Source of the DNA: an uncultured Rikenellaceae bacterium
GTDB lineage: Bacteria > Bacteroidota > Bacteroidia > Bacteroidales > Rikenellaceae
DNA length: 64,000 nt
Assembly (NCBI GenBank): GCA_944325305.1
Contig: CALUZO010000009.1
Location: 1 to 64,000 of the forward strand
Reading direction: 5' to 3'
Part shown: piece by piece, positions 27,904-36,105 of the stretch
Layout of the letters: every line of letters begins with the position of its first letter
How positions within the stretch are numbered: the first letter of the stretch is position 1
Program-made: the position numbers and the translations under genes
Notes under the pieces: model-generated
What the model was told of the DNA's origin: nothing
The model's input: the letters and a program-made list of their open reading frames with translations, nothing else
Databases searched by the model: none

Positions 27904-29505
27904 TTATGGATTGACGTTCTCTCTTGTATCTCTATAGAGCCTGTACCAGATGTCCCATCGCCTATTATTACCGAATGCATTGTTGCCGCTTGTAGGATTT
28001 TTATAGTTGTATGAGGTCCAGAGGAAAGTTCCAGGAGCTCTGTCCCATGAACCTTGCAATACGACGATATCGATGAATGATTCTTCCGTATCACCGTATA
28101 CACTGGAAGGCACTACGAAAATTGCTGCTCCATTCTTTTCCATCTCTTCTCCTTCTTGTGGAGGCGAAACCCAAGCGACTTTTGCAGGTTCTGCCCAGTT
28201 GAAGTTGCGGTTTCCGGGGAAACGCATGGAGCAACTCGGGGTTCCGCTACCCAATGGCATGTAATACATGTCGAGAGATTCATATTTGTTGAAACGTATG
28301 CGTCCGCTTCTGAAGAATTGCAGGAATCCGCTTCGTTTGGATAGATCTGCGTTGGTCGAGTCGCCTACCACATGGACGAAATATTCGTCAGATCCGTCAG
28401 GAGCCGTACCTTCGGTCTTCGTAAAGTACATCCCGTCTTCGAACGAAGATTTGTGTCTCGGCAGAGAGTCCCAGCACTGGTCGCCGGATACGCTGAACAT
28501 TGCTTTGTACTTGTTTCTGCCGTCTATGCCGTAGTCCTCATCTACGCCGAATTCTATGTTGACCCATCTATGTGGCAATAATAATTCCGCGATGGGGTCT
28601 TCGATCCTTTTTATATATACGTATGCTGTATCTGCTTCGGTCTCGGTCGGTTCACCGAGTTCGAAACCTGCGGGAAGGTTCTGGAATGTAAGCCCGAAAC
28701 GGTAGTTGTAACCTTCTGGCCAGTCGTCTTTTCTTTCGAAAATAGGCTGGGCGTCATTCGGAGCTGATGGAGCAGTCGTGTTGACGCACCTTATTCTTAT
28801 GACTTTGCTACCTTCGTTGAGGCCTTCTTCGATCAGTGCCGAGTTACCTTCTTCTACATACCATGCGCGGTTTGGTGTGTTGGTTATTTCCGGCTCGTAT
28901 GTCGTAGTGGCCGTGGGTATTACTCTTAGATTAAGTGTAATGTCTTCCGGGGTAGTGTATTCTTCTCCTGTAACCTCGCCCCTTAATTTGAAGTTTACTT
29001 CGATGTTGGAGTATTCTCGTGTCAAATATTCCTTTGCCGTGAATGTCACGAAAACTTTTTCACGTTCGGCGATACGGACGAGCAATTGTTTGTTGTTGCC
29101 GAGCTGATAGCTGTCGTCGGAACTTCTTGACAAGTAGATCTTTATCTGAGCCTCGGTAGCGTTTACCTTGAGGTGTTTCATGGTGAGGCTGGCTTCGGTT
29201 TGTCCTGCAGCGATAGTTACGTAGTGGCGTTCTTCGTCAGTATTTCCGGGAGGGAGACCTATGAATTCGAAATATCTGTTCTCCATCGTCTTGTTGGACA
29301 GAGTGAAGGGTATTACCAGGTCATATTCGGCGGGCTTGTCCAGTACGATCTTTGCGGTAATCTGTCCCATGAACGGAAGCTCTTCCAATACGGTTTCGAA
29401 TGTCACCGTAGGCAGGTTCAACTTACCTTCGTTTTTGTCATAAGACTCGCACGAGAAGAACATTGCAGTCACACCTAAGAGAAACAATGGTAAGAGTCTT
29501 TTCAT
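27904..29505 (-). CDS. Surface lipoprotein of unknown function
   Basis: The 533-residue protein has a lipoprotein signal with Cys19 (MKRLLPLFLLGVTAMFFSC). The N-terminal half is beta-rich: YDLVIPFTLSNKTMENRYFE and HYVTIAAGQTEASLTMKHLK look like Calx-beta or Ig-like strands. The C-terminal half is rich in Trp, Tyr and Gly (RRWDIWYRLYRDTRENVNP at the end), as in binding lipoproteins of glycan loci. I do not recognise a named family. It is monocistronic, with its own promoter and terminator and no SusC/SusD partner nearby. It could be a substrate-binding or adhesion protein exposed on the cell; this is inference. Confidence 0.8.
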   Translation of the reverse strand: MKRLLPLFLLGVTAMFFSCESYDKNEGKLNLPTVTFETVLEELPFMGQITAKIVLDKPAEYDLVIPFTLSNKTMENRYFEFIGLPPGNTDEERHYVTIAAGQTEASLTMKHLKVNATEAQIKIYLSRSSDDSYQLGNNKQLLVRIAEREKVFVTFTAKEYLTREYSNIEVNFKLRGEVTGEEYTTPEDITLNLRVIPTATTTYEPEITNTPNRAWYVEEGNSALIEEGLNEGSKVIRIRCVNTTAPSAPNDAQPIFERKDDWPEGYNYRFGLTFQNLPAGFELGEPTETEADTAYVYIKRIEDPIAELLLPHRWVNIEFGVDEDYGIDGRNKYKAMFSVSGDQCWDSLPRHKSSFEDGMYFTKTEGTAPDGSDEYFVHVVGDSTNADLSKRSGFLQFFRSGRIRFNKYESLDMYYMPLGSGTPSCSMRFPGNRNFNWAEPAKVAWVSPPQEGEEMEKNGAAIFVVPSSVYGDTEESFIDIVVLQGSWDRAPGTFLWTSYNYKNPTSGNNAFGNNRRWDIWYRLYRDTRENVNP

Positions 29506-29685
29506 CGTGGTTATTAGTTTTAAGTTATTCTGGTTGTCTTTAAGTTTTTGGTCTTGTCTTTCGTCTTTTGTCTGAGACGGTACGGTTAGTGTTTGGTTGC
29601 GGTATCACCCGCCAACGGGACAAACTACGACATTGCCCGAATGTGGCTGCCGCACGAGTGTCCTAAAGAGCAAAATGCCCTAACG

Positions 29686-29715
29686 CAAATATAAACATTA
29701 TGGATGTAAAACAAA
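29686..29715 (-). promoter_or_regulatory. Promoter of the orphan lipoprotein gene
   Basis: On the minus strand TTTG (29715-29712), 18 bases, then TATATTTG (29693-29686). The predicted leader is about 180 bases long, unusually long for this window. Confidence 0.65.
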
Positions 29716-29837
29716 TTCTTTTTGCAAATAAATCTCAAAAATGGTCAAAACGTTCAATTCTCCGACCAAAATAGTATAGGCCGATCTTCTGGTATAGTGT
29801 TTTTATGTTAAATTTTTTCAGTTTCGGTGTGCTTAAT

Positions 29838-29875
29838 AACACTGATACCCCGGAATATCCCGAGGTATCAGTGTT
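29838..29875 (-). terminator. Terminator of efp
   Basis: A 12-bp perfect stem (29838-29849 with 29864-29875) plus inner pairing lies 28 bases after the efp stop codon. Confidence 0.6.
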
Positions 29876-29902
29876 GTTCATCGACATACGATATGTCTGA
29901 TT

Positions 29903-30472
29903 TTATTGTTTGATCCTTTCGTAATATTCACGGGTTCGGGTATCGACGCGGATCTTTTCGCCGGTATTGATGAAGAGTGGTACGCGTACCGTAGCTCCGG
30001 TGTTGACTGTTGCGGGTTTGAGAGAATTCGACGAGGCGGTATCTCCTTTAACTCCGGGTTCGGTGTATATCACTTCCATGTCGATGATGGGCGGAAGTTC
30101 TGCCGAAAGTACCATGTCTTTGTCGGTATGGAACATGACTTCGACGATCTGTCCTTCGGCCATCAGGTCGGCGTTGTTGATGAGATCTTTGTTGATGGAT
30201 ATCTGTTCGAACGTTTCGGTATGCATGAAATTGCTTCCCATGTCATCGTCATAGAGATACTGGTAGGGGCGGCGTTCAACGCGTACGGGTTCGATTCTTT
30301 CTCCTGCCGTGAAGGTGTTGTCGATAACGCGGCCGTTTTCGAGGTTTTTGAGTTTTGTACGTACGAATGCAGGGCCTTTGCCGGGTTTGACGTGCTGGAA
30401 TTCCACCACGCTGAATGTTTTGCCGTTAAGCTCTATGCACATGCCGTTTTTTATATCTGCGGTTGTAGCCAT
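29903..30472 (-). CDS. efp: Translation elongation factor P
   Basis: The 189-residue protein has the three-domain EF-P layout: KOW-like N-terminal domain with the tip loop KPGKGPA (Lys32 at the modifiable position), the central OB domain ([18 protein letters not shown]) and the C-terminal OB domain ending [22 protein letters not shown] relieves ribosome stalling at polyproline. No modification enzyme gene lies nearby. It follows asd on the same strand, 215 bases away, but has its own promoter. Confidence 0.97.
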   Translation of the reverse strand: MATTADIKNGMCIELNGKTFSVVEFQHVKPGKGPAFVRTKLKNLENGRVIDNTFTAGERIEPVRVERRPYQYLYDDDMGSNFMHTETFEQISINKDLINNADLMAEGQIVEVMFHTDKDMVLSAELPPIIDMEVIYTEPGVKGDTASSNSLKPATVNTGATVRVPLFINTGEKIRVDTRTREYYERIKQ

Positions 30473-30497
30473 TTTTGTATTTTTTTATGTGAGAGTA

Positions 30498-30527
30498 CAA
30501 AAGTATTAAAAAAATCGATAAGTCAAA
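30498..30527 (-). promoter_or_regulatory. Promoter of efp
   Basis: On the minus strand TTTG (30527-30524), 18 bases, then TACTTTTG (30505-30498), 25 bases before the efp start. Confidence 0.7.
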
Positions 30528-30555
30528 TAATTGGCGCTCTTGGAGTAGTGAAAAA

Positions 30556-30583
30556 AACCACCGCAATGATGTATGCGGTGGTT
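30556..30583 (-). terminator. Terminator of asd
   Basis: AACCACCGCA pairs with TGCGGTGGTT around an 8-base loop, and the minus strand continues into a run of Ts (the hairpin is followed by TTTTTCAC). A classic intrinsic terminator. Confidence 0.8.
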
Positions 30584-30687
30584 GGGGGTTGTTCTGTTTT
30601 CTGTGTATGGTGTAACTTCGCGCTTTCCCGGAGAAAGACAATCATTGTAAAGTCGCCATACTGTCGGCATTTGCAGAGAACAGGGGA

Positions 30688-31689
30688 TTACCGGTTTTTT
30701 ATGATATATTCGGCTATTTGAACTGCGTTGAGTGCTGCACCTTTGCGGATCTGGTCGCTTACGCTCCAGAATGTCAGTCCGTTGGGGTTTGTGAGGTCTT
30801 TGCGTACGCGACCGACGTATACCGGATCGTGGCCTGCGAGCATCAAAGGCATCGGATATTCTTTTTTGTCCGGATTGTCGAGCAGCACGACGCCTTCCGC
30901 TTTTTTGAAAGCTTCTTTTGCCTCTTCCACCGAGATTGGCTTTTCGGTTTCGACCCAGATGCTTTCCGAGTGTGCGCGCATTACAGGGACGCGTACGCAC
31001 ATGGCGCTCACCTCGATATCGGAATGCATGATCTTGCGTGTTTCGTTGAACATCTTCATCTCTTCTTTCGTGTACCCGTTGTCGGTGAAGACGTCGATCT
31101 GCGGAATTACGTTAAAGGCGAGTTGATAGGCGAATTTGTTGACAGTAGGTTTTTTGCCTTCCACGATTTCCCGGTACTGGGTTTCGAGTTCTTGCATTGC
31201 GGCTGCGCCTGCACCGCTGGCTGACTGATAGCTCGATACGTGTACACGTTTGATGTGCGAGATGCCTTCGATGGCATTTAGCGCTACGACCATCTGAATA
31301 GTGGTGCAGTTCGGGTTTGCGATTACGTTGCGCGGAGCGTTCAGCGCGTCCTGGGGGTTGACTTCCGGAACAACCAGAGGTACGTCACTGTCCATACGGA
31401 ACGCACTCGAGTTGTCGATCATCAGGGCTCCGTGTTTGGTGATGGTCTTTTCGAACTCTTTCGAAGTGCCTGCTCCGGCTGATGCCAGTACGATGTCGAC
31501 GCCTTTGAAATCATCGTTGTGGGCAAGGAGTTTGACCTCGATCTCCTTGTTTCTGAATGTATATTTGTTGCCTGCGCTGCGCTGTGATCCGAACAGAAGA
31601 AGTTCGTCCACAGGGAAGTTACGCTCTTCGAGCATTTTCAAGAGTTCCTGTCCTACGGCGCCGCTCGCGCCAACGATTGCTACCTTCAT
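30688..31689 (-). CDS. asd: Aspartate-semialdehyde dehydrogenase
   Basis: The 333-residue enzyme reduces aspartyl phosphate to aspartate semialdehyde for lysine, threonine, methionine and diaminopimelate synthesis. The NADP loop is [11 protein letters not shown] at residues 7-17, the nucleophile Cys128 lies in NPNCTTIQ, and the substrate-site segments [14 protein letters not shown] and VPVMRAHSE are present. It appears monocistronic. Confidence 0.97.
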   Translation of the reverse strand: MKVAIVGASGAVGQELLKMLEERNFPVDELLLFGSQRSAGNKYTFRNKEIEVKLLAHNDDFKGVDIVLASAGAGTSKEFEKTITKHGALMIDNSSAFRMDSDVPLVVPEVNPQDALNAPRNVIANPNCTTIQMVVALNAIEGISHIKRVHVSSYQSASGAGAAAMQELETQYREIVEGKKPTVNKFAYQLAFNVIPQIDVFTDNGYTKEEMKMFNETRKIMHSDIEVSAMCVRVPVMRAHSESIWVETEKPISVEEAKEAFKKAEGVVLLDNPDKKEYPMPLMLAGHDPVYVGRVRKDLTNPNGLTFWSVSDQIRKGAALNAVQIAEYIIKNR

Positions 31690-31829
31690 TTTTTTACAAT
31701 CCGTTACTTATATGTTATTATTCTTTCATGACTTGTTCGGGATGTCTGTTCGCAGAGAGTCCGCTTGTTGGATTATCGGTCTGCGGGTCAGTATCTTGCC
31801 AAGTTTGCAGTGTCACATACACGAGAGTG

Positions 31830-31837
31830 CAAAAATA
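31830..31837 (-). promoter_or_regulatory. Promoter -7 box of asd
   Basis: The minus strand reads TATTTTTG, matching TAnnTTTG, 140 bases before the asd start. No clear -33 element. Confidence 0.4.
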
Positions 31838-31929
31838 GTAAAAAACAGCAAGTTGTCGAATTATCTGCCATTAATTTGTCGTTAAGGCTCCTGTGCCGGC
31901 AAATGCCGGTGGTTTCGTGACGTAAGAAA

Positions 31930-31956
31930 ACGGCGGCACCATCATGATGCCGCCGT
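31930..31956 (-). terminator. Terminator of the DUF4837 gene
   Basis: ACGGCGGCA pairs with TGCCGCCGT, and the minus strand continues TTTTCTTACG. It lies 22 bases after the stop codon at 31979. Confidence 0.75.
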
Positions 31957-31978
31957 ATGATTGATTTGACGTGATACG

Positions 31979-33013
31979 TTATTTTGTTTCTGTATTCTGA
32001 TTCTTGTTGTCTTTCTTTTCGTCCGACGGGAAAGATACTCCGTAGATAAGATGCTGCAAGTCGCGGTAATAGTTTCGTTTCATTTTGCCGTGATTCGGCG
32101 AAAGGATATACATGTCGATAGCTATGATCTTTCCGGTTTCTTCGTCGAGCGTCGAATAGCTTATGAACGGACCTCCGTAGAAGTCTCCTTCCATATCCCA
32201 GAAACCGCGCATTTCGGACCAGTCGCGGCCGTTTATGCGTTTATAGGTCACTACGGGAATGAAAACGCTCGATGTGGTCATGTATGATCCTTCGTTGGTG
32301 CCTTCTATCCTTCCAACGAATTCGTTGCGTCGTTTCACGAGAGAGTCGACCATGAAATTCGAGCGGTTGCTGTATGGATAACTGTAGATCATCAGACCCT
32401 GTTCGGCTTCCTGGTAGTGTTTGCGGAACCATACGAAGTTGCTGTCGGAATTGGCTCTTGCGAACACGTAAAATTTGGGAATGACCATGTCGAATCCGAA
32501 TCTGTCGAATATCTCTTTGCTGAAGGTGGGGTTCTGCGTCTTCTTGTTCAGTGCCACGGAGCGGTTCCTTTCGGCGATCTCGAATACTGTCTGGAGTTCC
32601 TTGCGGTGGTCCGAGACGTATTGTGTGAGTGATTGTGCGTCGGGACCGGTGAGGCTCACGATTATCTGTGGCGCCGAATTCACGTTATACTGGGCGTACA
32701 TTCCCGGTTCCTGGAATTGTTCGCCGGTATCGACAAACATAAGATTGCGGTGGAGTTTCAACATGTGGTTGTAGCTGCTGGGCGCGATGCGGCTTATGGT
32801 ATACATCGGTTCGGGAGCATTCAGGATAGGTATGATCTCTGTCATGGCAGACATTATCGTATCCTTGAGCGCGCCGTTCCAGTCGGCGTCGGATGCGACG
32901 ACTATTATTTCGTAGGGTTTTCCCTGCGATGCCTGTTTTTGTGTGTTGTTTTTGCACGAGGCGAGCGACAGTATTGCCAGCAGCACCAACGGTATGATAC
33001 GTACGGTTCTCAT
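31979..33013 (-). CDS. DUF4837 family lipoprotein
   Basis: The 344-residue protein has a lipoprotein signal (IIPLVLLAILSLASC, Cys20) and the DUF4837 segments PYEIIVVASDADWNGALKDT, EPMYTISRI and DMYILSPNHGKMKRNYYRDL. This family is found across Bacteroidota and has no tested function I know of. The gene stands alone with its own terminator. The acidic and Asn/Lys-rich tail (EKKDNKNQNTETK) is probably disordered. Confidence 0.88.
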   Translation of the reverse strand: MRTVRIIPLVLLAILSLASCKNNTQKQASQGKPYEIIVVASDADWNGALKDTIMSAMTEIIPILNAPEPMYTISRIAPSSYNHMLKLHRNLMFVDTGEQFQEPGMYAQYNVNSAPQIIVSLTGPDAQSLTQYVSDHRKELQTVFEIAERNRSVALNKKTQNPTFSKEIFDRFGFDMVIPKFYVFARANSDSNFVWFRKHYQEAEQGLMIYSYPYSNRSNFMVDSLVKRRNEFVGRIEGTNEGSYMTTSSVFIPVVTYKRINGRDWSEMRGFWDMEGDFYGGPFISYSTLDEETGKIIAIDMYILSPNHGKMKRNYYRDLQHLIYGVSFPSDEKKDNKNQNTETK

Positions 33014-33037
33014 TTTTGAAATGGATAACTTGGACTA

Positions 33038-33045
33038 CAAAGATA
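33038..33045 (-). promoter_or_regulatory. Promoter -7 box of the DUF4837 gene
   Basis: The minus strand reads TATCTTTG, 24 bases before the start codon; an ATTG lies 18 bases further upstream in place of TTTG. Confidence 0.5.
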
Positions 33046-33110
33046 AATTTTTTTAGTGCTACTGCAATGTTGGTGCCTTATTTAAAAATGGTATCTCGCT
33101 GCATTAGTTT

Positions 33111-33141
33111 ATTGTCAATCCGGATAATGGTTGTAACTTTG
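33111..33141 (+). promoter_or_regulatory. Promoter of the deacetylase-ubiX pair
   Basis: ATTG (33111-33114), 19 bases, then TAACTTTG (33134-33141), 28 bases before the ATG at 33170. Confidence 0.6.
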
Positions 33142-33169
33142 CGGTGTTGAACAAAAAATAGATGGCAAA

Positions 33170-33778
33170 ATGCGATTTACGCCGCCTAAATTTCTGAAAC
33201 GTATGGTTCCCGGACTGATCTGGGATATGGAAGGCGAGCCGGACGTATACCTGACCTTTGACGATGGTCCGACACCCGGAAATACCGAATGGATAATCGA
33301 GACCCTCGCAAAATATGATGCCAAGGCGACTTTTTTTTGTCTCGGCAAGAATGTGGAACAATATCCCGACACATTCCGCAAACTCATAGAGGCCGGACAT
33401 AAGGCCGGCAATCATACTTACAGTCATCAAAAAGGGTGGAGCATGAGTCTCGAGCGTTATGTCGAGGATGTAGATTTCGCCAACCAGTTCATACACACTG
33501 ACCTTTTCCGTCCGCCGTACGGTCGTATAAAACTTTCGCAGGCGAGGATACTCTCCGAACGTTATACGTTGGTAATGTGGGACGTATTGAGTCGGGATTA
33601 CAGCTCTCTTATCACACCGCGCCAATGTACGCGGAATGTGTTGAAACATGTGCGGGCGGGATCTATCGTGGTTTTCCACGATTCGTGGAAATCGGCACGC
33701 AATATGCGTTATGCATTGCCGAGGGTGCTCCAGTATCTTAAGGAAAATGGTCTGAAATGCTCGGTCATAGAGGTGTGA
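33170..33778 (+). CDS. Polysaccharide deacetylase (NodB homology domain)
   Basis: The 202-residue protein is almost only the NodB domain. Motif 1 is TFDDGP (residues 29-34, Asp31 and Asp32), motif 2 is HTYSH with metal-binding His82 and His86, motif 3 is RPPYGR, and the C-terminal motif is VVFHDS. It should remove N- or O-acetyl groups from a polysaccharide, possibly peptidoglycan. No classical signal peptide is visible, so cytosolic action or a non-classical anchor is possible. ubiX follows after 7 bases, so the two are co-transcribed. Confidence 0.9.
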   Translation: MRFTPPKFLKRMVPGLIWDMEGEPDVYLTFDDGPTPGNTEWIIETLAKYDAKATFFCLGKNVEQYPDTFRKLIEAGHKAGNHTYSHQKGWSMSLERYVEDVDFANQFIHTDLFRPPYGRIKLSQARILSERYTLVMWDVLSRDYSSLITPRQCTRNVLKHVRAGSIVVFHDSWKSARNMRYALPRVLQYLKENGLKCSVIEV

Positions 33779-33785
33779 CGAATAT

Positions 33786-34370
33786 ATGGAAAGCAGGAGA
33801 ATAATTATCGGAATAACAGGGGCCAGCGGATCTCTATACGCGCGTCTTCTGGTGGAACGTCTGCTGCATTTCGATCAGGTGGGCGAATTGGCGGTTGTCT
33901 TCAGCAGGAACGGCAGTGCCGTGGCGGAATACGAGGGACAGGCGTTTCCTGCTCATAAGTCCGATCCCAGAATAAGATATTTCGATAACGGAGATATGTT
34001 TGCACCTCCGGCTTCCGGTTCGGCCGGTTACGATTCCATGGTAGTCATTCCATGTTCCATGGGAATGATAGGGCGCATAGCTTCGGGAGTGTCGGACACT
34101 CTGATAGCCCGGGCCGCGGACGTGATGCTCAAGGAGCGTCGTCGGTTGATACTCGTTCCTCGCGAAGCCCCCTACGGGACCATTCATCTGCGCAATATGA
34201 CTGTCCTGTCCGAGTGCGGTGCCATAATCATGCCGGCATCGCCTTCTTTCTATTCCCGTCCTGGCGATATGGAGCAACTCTGTATGACGGTTGTCGAGCG
34301 TATACTTTCGCTTATGGGTTTGGGCGGGGACGGTTACCGGTGGGGAGCAGATCGCAATTCACCAAGGTAG
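33786..34370 (+). CDS. ubiX: Flavin prenyltransferase UbiX
   Basis: The 194-residue flavoprotein has the UbiX motifs GITGASGSLYARLL at the N-terminus, VIPCSMGMIGRIASG, and LVPREAPYGTIHLRNM. UbiX makes prenylated FMN for UbiD-type decarboxylases; no ubiD is in this window. It is second in a two-gene unit with the deacetylase gene. Confidence 0.92.
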   Translation: MESRRIIIGITGASGSLYARLLVERLLHFDQVGELAVVFSRNGSAVAEYEGQAFPAHKSDPRIRYFDNGDMFAPPASGSAGYDSMVVIPCSMGMIGRIASGVSDTLIARAADVMLKERRRLILVPREAPYGTIHLRNMTVLSECGAIIMPASPSFYSRPGDMEQLCMTVVERILSLMGLGGDGYRWGADRNSPR

Positions 34371-34711
34371 CGCCGTCTTCATTTTACGTTTCCGGTCTTG
34401 TTGCTAATCATAGGTCGGCCCTCCGGTTTGCCATTCTTTTGTCGCTGGCTTGTCGCTCCGCAGTATTTTGTGTCCGTCGCCGGATCGCGCAGGGTTTTAG
34501 TGATGCGATATTGCGGTCTGCACGGATGATGATAGTTGTGACTTCAGGTAAATTTAAGAGTACTGGAGTCTTTCCGAGGTATTGAGGGTGAGAAATTGTT
34601 GTCGTGCTGTCGGCCGGCCGTAAAGTGTGTGTAATTGTGTTTGTTGTGGGTTTTGACTCTCAGTTGCAGATAGTTGCATGGTTGTCGTGACGACAAGGCA
34701 TTCGGATTACG
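34371..34711. other. Intergenic region between convergent genes
   Basis: No gene, hairpin or repeat stands out between ubiX and the convergent regulator gene. Confidence 0.45.
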
Positions 34712-35200
34712 TTATGGCTTGAAAGTGGACTTTTTGTCGGATGCCTGCAGGTTTTTTTGTTTTTTTACAGTGTAATCCTCTTGACTGTTGTACAGGGAGC
34801 GGAGTAGATTGCGTATCTGCTGGATCAATTCGGCATTGTTTTCCGCGAGAATTTTATTCGTTTCGGACATCGTAGAGTTGGATTTAGCTATTGATTCAAT
34901 GGCCGCTGCAAATTTCGAGAGCACTTTGTCGTCACAGTTGACAGTGATCTCTGATTTTAATCCGTCTTTCCCTGCGGGATCCGGTCCGGTCATATTCCCT
35001 TTGCCCGTAATCAGCCAGTCGTCGTTAACCTGCAGATATGACGCCAGCGTTTTGATACGGTTCGTGTTCGTTTCTTTTATCTTCTCGCTTAGCATATTGC
35101 CGAGTGTTTCTTGAGAAATTCCGGTTGACTTGGCAATCTCGTCGAGAGAGGCTCCCTTATTTTCGATTGCCTTTTTTAGTCTTGCGCTGAAATCATTCAT
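34712..35200 (-). CDS. XRE-family HTH transcriptional regulator
   Basis: From the ATG at 35200 (MNDFSARLKKAIENKGASLD) the protein has 162 residues. The helix-turn-helix is at about residues 8-60 (LDEIAKSTGISQETLGNMLS, then TLASYLQVNDDWLITGKGN), as in phage-type repressors of Bacteroidota. The C-terminal part has a predicted helix (ESIAKSNSTMSETNKILAEN, then LIQQIRNLLRSLYN) that probably dimerises. An upstream in-frame start would add 19 residues without homology, so I reject it. Two mini-ORFs diverge from it. Target unknown. Confidence 0.8.
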   Translation of the reverse strand: MNDFSARLKKAIENKGASLDEIAKSTGISQETLGNMLSEKIKETNTNRIKTLASYLQVNDDWLITGKGNMTGPDPAGKDGLKSEITVNCDDKVLSKFAAAIESIAKSNSTMSETNKILAENNAELIQQIRNLLRSLYNSQEDYTVKKQKNLQASDKKSTFKP

Positions 35201-35268
35201 TTGCTTATAACTGAGAGGGTGTGACACCGTTTGTAAGTGCGATTCATGTTGAACCATATGTGATATCG

Positions 35269-35373
35269 ATGCAATTTACTAAAAATATATTAAAAGTTAC
35301 AGGCGGAATCAAATTTCAAGGTAATGCCGGAGGAGCGGTGGCTACATGCCCGTTTGGCAGAAAAGCAGTGTGA
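35269..35373 (+). CDS. Candidate 34-residue peptide divergent from the XRE regulator
   Basis: An ATG frame gives MQFTKNILKVTGGIKFQGNA followed by GGAVATCPFGRKAV and a stop. The Gly/Ala-rich centre with one Cys looks more like a small peptide than random sequence, but I know no homologue. It starts 68 bases from the regulator start on the opposite strand. It could be a remnant. Confidence 0.25.
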   Translation: MQFTKNILKVTGGIKFQGNAGGAVATCPFGRKAV

Positions 35374-35385
35374 AAGAGGAAAATT

Positions 35386-35484
35386 ATGAATCAAATGAGA
35401 CGGATAATAAAAAAATCGCATCATTTCAGTGATCTCGAGTCGGCCCGTCGATTTATTGCACTGAAATCGGAAGTAAGCATATAG
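35386..35484 (+). CDS. Candidate 32-residue basic peptide
   Basis: The frame MNQMRRIIKKSHHFSDLESA then RRFIALKSEVSI follows the previous mini-ORF after 12 bases. It is short and basic with a possible helix. No family is recognised, and it may be noncoding. Confidence 0.2.
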   Translation: MNQMRRIIKKSHHFSDLESARRFIALKSEVSI

Positions 35485-35906
35485 GCAAGTGAATTATTTG
35501 CATGTTTGACGGGTTTGCTGCATCTGTCTGAAGAGTTATGGACGAGGGGGTGAGATCTTGCAGTTCGCAGGAGTCGATACCTGCGACTGAATTTTTTACG
35601 AGGAGTTTGACGCGATGTTTTGCGGGAGAATTACGTTCATAGGTTGTCTTGGCCGCACGAGTTTGGCAGGACATCATTCCATTGGATAGTCATATATCCT
35701 GAGGACTCAAAAGCCAGCATAAAATCGGGCATAAGCGAGAAGATACGAGAGGACGTTGTCTGGCCATCCGGAGACCATGGCATGAACGACAGAGGTGAGA
35801 CTCTCATGTGGCCTGTCGTATGTTTTCGATCGGCCAATAGTCGTGCATGCAGAATTTTCCGTGGTTTTTAATGCTTCTGGCGGGGCAGGCCAACTGTTAT
35901 CGTGGC

Positions 35907-35946
35907 AAAATGAAGCCCCGGCGAATATTCGCCGGGGCTTCATTTT
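35907..35946 (-). terminator. Terminator of tRNA-Thr (perfect 40-base palindrome)
   Basis: AAAATGAAGCCCCGGCGAAT is followed directly by its exact reverse complement with no spacer. It begins 5 bases after the tRNA 3' end. Confidence 0.8.
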
Positions 35947-35950
35947 GCAG

Positions 35951-36023
35951 AGCCGCAACCGAGACTTGAACTCGGGACCTCTTCATTACGAGTGAAACGC
36001 TCTACCAACTGAGCTATTGCGGC
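35951..36023 (-). tRNA. tRNA-Thr(CGU)
   Basis: A 73-base cloverleaf on the minus strand: acceptor GCCGCAA/TTGCGGC, D arm GCTCAGTTGGTAGAGC, anticodon stem TTTCA/TGAAG around CTCGTAA (anticodon CGT, reads ACG), T arm CCGAGTTCAAGTCTCGG. The 3' CCA is not encoded. Confidence 0.95.
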
Positions 36024-36105
36024 CTGAGAGTTTCCTCTTACCGGGTGCAAATATCACAAATATTCTGTAAAAATCATTATATTCGCACCATAATTTTAAT
36101 GAGAT

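Larger units (their letters stand above)
29506..29902. other. Intergenic region: lipoprotein promoter and efp terminator
   Basis: No gene is visible. The left part holds a roughly 180-base leader and promoter of the lipoprotein gene; the right part holds the efp terminator. Confidence 0.5.
35201..35906. other. Region divergent from the XRE gene with two mini-ORFs
   Basis: Apart from two short plus-strand frames described separately, I see no gene. The stretch up to the tRNA terminator looks unstructured. Confidence 0.4.
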
